Under the pieces are notes generated by a model. That model was not told where the DNA came from. It saw nothing but the letters and a program-made list of their open reading frames with translations, and did not search any database. The position numbers and the translations under genes are program-made. From an uncultured Acidimicrobiaceae bacterium (GTDB lineage Bacteria; Actinomycetota; Acidimicrobiia; Acidimicrobiales; Microtrichaceae), in contig CALMLJ010000459.1 of NCBI GenBank assembly GCA_937868025.1, forward strand, positions 1 to 19,500: DNA of 19,500 bases, read 5' to 3'. This document shows positions 15,827-19,500 of the stretch, in pieces. Every line of letters begins with the position of its first letter. The first letter of the stretch is position 1.

Positions 15827-16560
15827 TCACCCCGCACCGACCCGCTCCGGCCAACGTCGTCATCCTCGGTTGCGGTCGGAGCGGCACGTCGATCTTCGGC
15901 GAACTGTTCGAGGCCATTCCGGGCTACAGCTACTACTCCGAGCCGTTCCTCGCCGACGTGCCGTGCCCCGCCTCGGGCCCGATCGCGGTCAAGGTCCCTC
16001 GCACCGCCGTTGGCTCATCGCCCCCGACGGGAGCGTCGGTTTCTCTCGACGACCTGCGGTCCGTGGTGCCGGACCCGACGATCTTCTGGCAGGTCCGCCA
16101 CCCGTTCGACGCGATCTGCTCGCTTCGGGTCGGGATCGCGCAGGAGTGGGCCCATCATCCCCGCCCGCCCGACTGGCAGGACTGGATCGACCGCCCGCTC
16201 GTCGAGCGATGCGCCCACCACTGGGCAACGATCAACGGGGCCGGGTACGCGCTGGTACGGGGTGAAGCCGTGGTCAGCCGATTCGAGGACATGATCCGCG
16301 ACCCCGTCGCGTGCGCCGTGACCACCTGCCGACTCGTCGGCGGCGACACAACCGCGCCGGAGCTCGTTGCATGGGCCGACCGCGTGCAGGACACGAACAA
16401 CGATCGGTTCGTCGAAGCGGTCACGTCCCGCCGTCACTCCCGGCCCGACCACGACCGGCGCGTCGACCGGTGGCGGGACAATCTGTCGCCCGCTGACGTC
16501 GACGCCGTCTGGCCGATCGTCGCGGCGGCCGCCGCCACCTTCGGGTACAAGCTGCCCTGA
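15823..16560 (+). CDS. Sulfotransferase family protein
   Basis: A small (245-residue) PAPS-dependent sulfotransferase-like protein. The 5'-phosphosulfate loop is GCGRSGTS (16-23), preceded by the strand NVVIL. The 3'-phosphate-binding motif is RHPFDAICSLR (92-102) with Ser100. The C-terminal RWRDNLSPADVDAVW (216-230) and closing FGYKLP are typical of bacterial sulfotransferases. It starts with GTG at 15823, overlapping the TGA of the regulator gene, so it is probably translated by coupling. The acceptor (glycan, lipid or small molecule) cannot be read from sequence. It is shorter than most stand-alone sulfotransferases, with little room for a large acceptor domain, but both PAPS motifs are intact. 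A kinase-like P-loop protein is the less likely alternative. Confidence 0.85.
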   Translation: MITPHRPAPANVVILGCGRSGTSIFGELFEAIPGYSYYSEPFLADVPCPASGPIAVKVPRTAVGSSPPTGASVSLDDLRSVVPDPTIFWQVRHPFDAICSLRVGIAQEWAHHPRPPDWQDWIDRPLVERCAHHWATINGAGYALVRGEAVVSRFEDMIRDPVACAVTTCRLVGGDTTAPELVAWADRVQDTNNDRFVEAVTSRRHSRPDHDRRVDRWRDNLSPADVDAVWPIVAAAAATFGYKLP

Positions 16561-16603
16561 ACCACCAACACGGCGGCTCCCGCTTCGCTCGATCTGACCG
16601 CCC

Positions 16604-16609
16604 TACCCT
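16604..16609 (+). promoter_or_regulatory. Candidate leaderless -10 for the PPOX-fold gene
   Basis: TACCCT is followed by exactly 6 nt and then the ATG at 16616, so the expected +1 is the A of the start codon. No Shine-Dalgarno sequence is present in the 55-bp gap after the sulfotransferase gene. Confidence 0.5.
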
Positions 16610-16615
16610 GGCCCG

Positions 16616-17266
16616 ATGGAGATCTTCGGACGTCGGATCGCGACCCACGACGAGTTGCGAGCCCACTATCGAGAGCCCAGCGACCTCGTTCGTCGGAAGA
16701 AGTTCGGGACGCTGGACGGCCAGTTCCGGGAGTTCGTCGAGCTCTCGCCGTTCTGCCTGGTCGCCACGACCGACGCCCTCGGCAACACCGACGTGTCGCC
16801 CCGGGGCGGGCCGCCGGGGTTCGTCCGCGTGGTCGACGACCGACACCTGTTGCTCCCCGACCTATCGGGCAACAACCTCCTCGATTCGCTGAGCAACGTG
16901 ATCGACATGCCGTCGATCGGCCTGTTGTTCCTGGTGCCGGGAGAGGACGAAACGGTTCGCGTCAACGGACGGGCCTGCGTCACCGTCGATCCTGATCTCC
17001 TGTCGGTGTGGGACGCCGACCTCCGACGACCGAAGGCGGCCATCGGCATCGAGGTGATCGAGGTGTTTCACCACTGCGCCAAGGCGTTCCGGCGAAGTGG
17101 AATGTGGCAGCCCGACTCATGGGCGGCGCCCGGCGTCGCCCCCGACTTCTGCGCCACCTACAACGAGCGGCTCGGGCTCGAAATGGAGCCACCGCAGCTG
17201 CGCAAGATGCTCGAACAGGGCTACGCGACCGACCTCGCCGAGGAACGACCGACCGGGAGCGACTGA
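16616..17266 (+). CDS. Pyridoxamine 5'-phosphate oxidase-like FMN flavoprotein (MSMEG_1061 type)
   Basis: A 216-residue protein with the split-barrel PPOX fold. The core begins at FREFVELSPFCLVATTDALG (38-57) and runs through DVSPRGGPPGFVRVVDD, LLLPDLSGNNLLDSLSNV (79-95), where the RxxN-type FMN phosphate contacts lie, and IGLLFLVPGEDETVRVNGRA (101-120). The C-terminal part VIEVFHHCAKAFRRSGMW (147-164) is characteristic of the MSMEG_1061 family of actinobacterial flavoproteins. It is probably a cytoplasmic FMN- or F420-linked reductase or oxidase of unknown substrate, not the vitamin B6 enzyme itself. Its transcript looks leaderless. It ends 10 bp from the convergent 41-residue gene, and no terminator is visible between them. 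Confidence 0.85.
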   Translation: MEIFGRRIATHDELRAHYREPSDLVRRKKFGTLDGQFREFVELSPFCLVATTDALGNTDVSPRGGPPGFVRVVDDRHLLLPDLSGNNLLDSLSNVIDMPSIGLLFLVPGEDETVRVNGRACVTVDPDLLSVWDADLRRPKAAIGIEVIEVFHHCAKAFRRSGMWQPDSWAAPGVAPDFCATYNERLGLEMEPPQLRKMLEQGYATDLAEERPTGSD

Positions 17267-17276
17267 GGCGAGCGGG

Positions 17277-17402
17277 CTATGTGCCCGACGCCTTGCGGGC
17301 CGCCGTCTTGGCGTCCTGCTTCTCGTGCTTCGCCGCCCGCTTCTCCTTCAGCGTCTTGCCGACCTTCTTGGAATTTCCCGACGGGATCTGTTTGGTAGCC
17401 AT
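17277..17402 (-). CDS. 41-residue lysine-rich basic protein
   Basis: A very short open frame, MATKQIPSGNSKK followed by VGKTLKEKRAAKHEKQDAKT and AARKASGT, with about 10 lysines and no acidic cluster. The N-terminal third is Gly/Ser-rich and the rest looks like one amphipathic, charged helix. GC-rich third positions and the ready start signal AGGGTGG five bases before the ATG support translation. Similar tiny Lys-rich proteins with a KTLKEKRAAK-like core are, from memory, common and unannotated in actinobacterial genomes. Such proteins may bind RNA or DNA, but no function is established. It is the last gene of a - strand group, 57 bp after the lipase gene. TAGGGT, 5 nt before the ATG, could instead be its own -10. 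Confidence 0.65.
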   Translation of the reverse strand: MATKQIPSGNSKKVGKTLKEKRAAKHEKQDAKTAARKASGT

Positions 17403-17407
17403 GAGCC

Positions 17408-17413
17408 ACCCTA
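17408..17413 (-). promoter_or_regulatory. TAGGGT before the small basic gene: -10 or ribosome site
   Basis: TAGGGT ends 5 nt before the ATG at 17402. It fits a TAnnnT -10 for a near-leaderless transcript, but the same bases include AGGG, extending to AGGGTGG, which could pair with 16S rRNA if the gene is read from the lipase transcript. Sequence alone does not decide. Confidence 0.3.
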
Positions 17414-17459
17414 CGACCGATGTCGAGGGCCGGTACGGCGGTCGACGGAGACCGGCGTG

Positions 17460-18722
17460 TCAGGAGCAGTCGTCGTTCGCCGCCACGCCGGCGAATCGGT
17501 CGGTCAACCATCGACCGATCTGTGGCAAGGCTCTCGGGACCTCGGTGCCGTGGTCGGCTCCGTCGAGCATGATCAGCTGCGTGGGTTGGCCAGTGGTGCA
17601 CAACCGGCGGAACAGGTCCTGCACCCGTTGTGGGGCGACCCGCTCGTCCGCCGTGCCACCGATCAGTAGCAGTGGAGCGTCGGCGGCGACGTTGCCGACG
17701 TCGTTGTCCTTCAACACGGTCGCGGCGGGCTCGGTGATCGTCGGGTCGGCCGTCCAGTAGTCGGGCCGGGCAGCGAACGGTACGAGCGTCGCGATGACGG
17801 TGTCGACGCAGTCGGTCGCCATGACCTGACCGGCCTCAGCGCTCTCTGCACTGACGTAGTCGCCGAACCGGAGGTCGTCGTGCTCGGTGGCGAGGCCGTA
17901 GAGGCTCATCGACGTGACGATCCTCGACACGATGTCGTCGACGCCGCCGTAGGTGCGCTCGAACATCGCGGCCGGGGCCAACGACACGGTACCGACGACG
18001 TCGAGCTCGGGGGCGTACGAGGCAGCGAGCTCGTGTGCCGACTGCGCACCGTGGCCGCCCTGGGAATGGCCGACGATCGCGATCTCGGGCGACGTGTCGC
18101 CGGCGAGCTGCCGGGCGGCGCGGGCGGCGTCGAGGACGCTGTGGCCTTCGCTCTCCCGTGACAGGTAGGGCATGGTCTCGCCCTCGGGACCCATGCCGAT
18201 GTAGTCGGTCATGGCGCGGACGGCGGGAACGCCGACGTCGAGGACCGGAGCGCCGGTGCGGCTGAGCGCGCACTTGGACGCGAGCCCGACGGTTCCGGGG
18301 GCCACGGTGACGACCGGCAGGCCGCCGGCCTCGTCGCCCGTGTCGGCGGGCAGCGTCACCGTGCCCGTCGCGGCGCGGTCACGGCCGACGGCGTCGACGG
18401 AGTGGTACATGATCCGGACCGAGCGTTCGCCGCCGTCGGCGCCGGCGTCGTCGACGTCCTGGATGCGGATGAGCTCGCCCGGCTCCCCCGCCGGAAGTGG
18501 GTCGGGAACGACGTAGAACTCGTCGACCGTTCCCGTGAACTCGTCGAACTCCGGCCGGCCGACCGACGTGGTCGAGGTGGTGGACGTCGCCGCCGACGTG
18601 TCGGGAGCGCTCGTCGAGGACGGCGACGCGTCGCCGGAGGTGGCATCGTCGGTGCACCCCACCGACAGCGCGAGGACGAGACCGGCGACGAGGCCGACCG
18701 CGAGCTGGCGGCGCCTACGCAT
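17460..18722 (-). CDS. Lipoprotein lipase, secretory lipase (LIP) family
   Basis: A 420-residue secreted esterase/lipase. MRRRRQLAVGLVAGLVLALS plus VGC is a lipoprotein signal peptide with Cys23 as the lipidated residue, followed by a Ser/Thr-rich linker (about 28-55). The alpha/beta-hydrolase domain shows Ser220 in GHSQGG, Asp359 in IGGTADERV and His391 in GADHG, in the order expected for the triad. Paired cysteines (Cys151, Cys305, Cys375, Cys419) may form disulfides outside the cell. The fold resembles the fungal and actinobacterial secretory lipases (LIP, Pfam PF03583). Its start overlaps the stop of the upstream ASCH/winged-helix gene by 8 bp, so they are co-transcribed. A role in hydrolysing external lipids is inferred; the substrate is not known. 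Confidence 0.88.
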   Translation of the reverse strand: MRRRRQLAVGLVAGLVLALSVGCTDDATSGDASPSSTSAPDTSAATSTTSTTSVGRPEFDEFTGTVDEFYVVPDPLPAGEPGELIRIQDVDDAGADGGERSVRIMYHSVDAVGRDRAATGTVTLPADTGDEAGGLPVVTVAPGTVGLASKCALSRTGAPVLDVGVPAVRAMTDYIGMGPEGETMPYLSRESEGHSVLDAARAARQLAGDTSPEIAIVGHSQGGHGAQSAHELAASYAPELDVVGTVSLAPAAMFERTYGGVDDIVSRIVTSMSLYGLATEHDDLRFGDYVSAESAEAGQVMATDCVDTVIATLVPFAARPDYWTADPTITEPAATVLKDNDVGNVAADAPLLLIGGTADERVAPQRVQDLFRRLCTTGQPTQLIMLDGADHGTEVPRALPQIGRWLTDRFAGVAANDDCS

Positions 18723-19296
18723 CGAGGGCCCTCAGCACGGCGAGTCCACGAGGCGAGATGCGGTACCCCACCTCCAGGCTCTCGGTCAGCCCCGACGACT
18801 TGAGCTTGCGGACGTTGAGCTTGAACGGTGCCCGTTCCATGCCGACCTGCGGTGCCAGCTCGGTGGACACGACGCCGGGGTGGTCGGCGATCAGCTGGAG
18901 CACCGTCCGGGTCCACGGGGTGGGGGCGGCGCGGTCGAGACGAGCGAGGCGTGCCAGTACGCTCGCCAGCTCCTCCTCACCGAGGTCGTGGCTCGCACGC
19001 AGCGCCACGCGGGGGTCCTCACCGATCAGGTGGAACTCGACCCGGTAGAGCTGCTTGTCCGCCGGCCGTGGACCGAGGTCGCGCACCGCCGCTGCGGCGG
19101 ACGGGTAGCCGGCGCGGCGAGCGGAGTCCGGGTCGATCGCGGACGGGGTGATCGCCGTGACCGAGTCGATGCCCAACAACCCGGCCTTCGACTGCAGCGT
19201 GCCACCCGCCTTGACCGTCGGCTTCTTCTGATAGCGGAACGCCACCGTGATCGTTCCGTCGGCGAGGCCCTCCCACTGCGCCTTCCGGAACAACAT
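18715..19296 (-). CDS. ASCH/PUA-like domain fused to a winged helix
   Basis: A 193-residue protein not matched to a named gene. Residues 1 to about 92 (MLFRKAQWEGLADGTITVAF, a KPTVKAGGTL turn, later YRVEFHLIGEDP) look like an ASCH/PUA-like small beta-barrel, a fold usually tied to RNA or nucleotide binding. After a charged helix (100-122), residues about 128-190 (VLQLIADHPGVVSTELAPQV, VRKLKSSGLTES, GYRISPRGLAVL) read as a winged helix with recognition helix near 154-168 and a wing at 171-182. It could be a small regulator or an RNA-binding protein; I cannot choose. It begins the - strand group with the lipase, overlapping it by 8 bp. TAGGGT ends exactly 6 nt before the ATG, pointing to a leaderless start. 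Confidence 0.8.
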   Translation of the reverse strand: MLFRKAQWEGLADGTITVAFRYQKKPTVKAGGTLQSKAGLLGIDSVTAITPSAIDPDSARRAGYPSAAAAVRDLGPRPADKQLYRVEFHLIGEDPRVALRASHDLGEEELASVLARLARLDRAAPTPWTRTVLQLIADHPGVVSTELAPQVGMERAPFKLNVRKLKSSGLTESLEVGYRISPRGLAVLRALDA

Positions 19297-19302
19297 GCGG
19301 CG

Positions 19303-19308
19303 ACCCTA
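19303..19308 (-). promoter_or_regulatory. Candidate leaderless -10 for the ASCH/winged-helix gene
   Basis: On the - strand TAGGGT is followed by exactly 6 nt and the ATG at 19296, so transcription would begin on the start codon. It probably drives the group that continues into the lipase gene. No Shine-Dalgarno sequence is present. Confidence 0.5.
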
Positions 19309-19415
19309 GCTATCTCCGGGGTCGGTTTTCCGTCCCGATGGCTCGTCCCGAGGAGCAGATGCCCAACTGTCGGTCGCTCTGGCAGGCTGGCCCGACCAGG
19401 ACGAGGAGGTCGACG

Positions 19416-19500
19416 ATGACAACCGAGCTGCGGGTGACGGCGATGGACCACATCGTGCTGAAGTGCCGTGACATCGAGGCGACGCTCGCCTGGTACCTCG
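19416..19500 (+). CDS. VOC-family (glyoxalase/dioxygenase-like) protein, N-terminus
   Basis: Only the first 28 residues are present. AMDHIVLKCRDIEATLAWYL is the standard opening of vicinal-oxygen-chelate proteins: the first strand, in which His12 is the usual metal ligand, followed by the helix DIEATLAWY. Members include glyoxalase I-like enzymes, extradiol dioxygenases and bleomycin-resistance proteins, and the subgroup cannot be set from this fragment. The ATG at 19416 is fixed by a perfect AGGAGG (19404-19409) 6 nt upstream, the strongest ribosome site in the window. The 119-bp gap to the divergent ASCH/winged-helix gene must hold both promoters. The gene runs off the right edge. Confidence 0.8.
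   Translation, partial: MTTELRVTAMDHIVLKCRDIEATLAWYL

Noticed and set aside
17414..17444. CGACCG...CGGTCG inverted repeat between the lipase and small basic genes
   Set aside because: Only 6-bp GC arms with a long loop, easily expected by chance at this base composition.
1..19500. Defence island, prophage or other mobile element
   Set aside because: No transposase, integrase, restriction, toxin-antitoxin or reverse-transcriptase motifs were found. The helicase-nuclease pair is explained by AddAB-type repair, and base composition is even throughout.

Overview
The window reads as ordinary chromosomal DNA of a very GC-rich actinobacterium. Strong G/C at third codon positions, a DrrA-type ABC exporter, FadE-like and FabG-like lipid enzymes, an addB-addA pair and many starts without a Shine-Dalgarno sequence all fit Actinomycetota. 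An Acidimicrobiia-like lineage is my best guess, from gene style only. I see no rRNA, tRNA, CRISPR array, insertion sequence, integrase or phage gene.

Layout. 1-74 is the tail of an unidentified + strand gene. 82-1808 (-) is a two-gene ABC exporter operon with a 4-bp ATGA overlap, divergent from an exonuclease III gene (1876-2676, +). A large near-perfect palindrome (2737-2816) lies between exonuclease III and a convergent acyl-CoA dehydrogenase (2810-4159, -). A short-chain dehydrogenase (4343-5260, -) follows, with its own hairpin just after its stop codon. The centre, 5366-12015 (+), is an AddB/AddA-type helicase-nuclease pair joined by an ATGA overlap. 12028-13200 (-) encodes a lipoprotein esterase, divergent by only 21 bp from a GH36 alpha-galactosidase (13222-15210, +). 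A TetR-type regulator and a small sulfotransferase (GTGA overlap) follow, then a PPOX-fold flavoprotein (16616-17266, +). On the - strand, 19296 to 17277 holds a PUA/ASCH-like plus winged-helix protein, a secretory-lipase lipoprotein and a 41-residue lysine-rich protein. A VOC-family gene begins at 19416 and runs off the right edge.

How the genes fit together. AddA and AddB should form one double-strand-break end-processing machine, and exonuclease III adds abasic-site and 3'-end repair nearby. The acyl-CoA dehydrogenase and the short-chain dehydrogenase fit successive steps of acyl-CoA or sterol side-chain oxidation, but probably belong to separate transcripts. Two extracytoplasmic alpha/beta-hydrolases and the alpha-galactosidase suggest a heterotroph using esters and galactosides.

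The most general signal is promoter architecture. At seven starts a -10-like hexamer, mostly TAnnnT, ends 6-8 nt before the start codon, and an eighth has it 5 nt before. This is the geometry of leaderless transcripts. In the 21-bp gap between the esterase and alpha-galactosidase genes, two such hexamers overlap on opposite strands. I found no convincing new defence or mobile system. The points most worth checking are the palindrome, the leaderless architecture and a few protein oddities: a missing Walker A lysine in AddB, a repositioned catalytic Glu in the acyl-CoA dehydrogenase, and the ASCH-winged-helix fusion.
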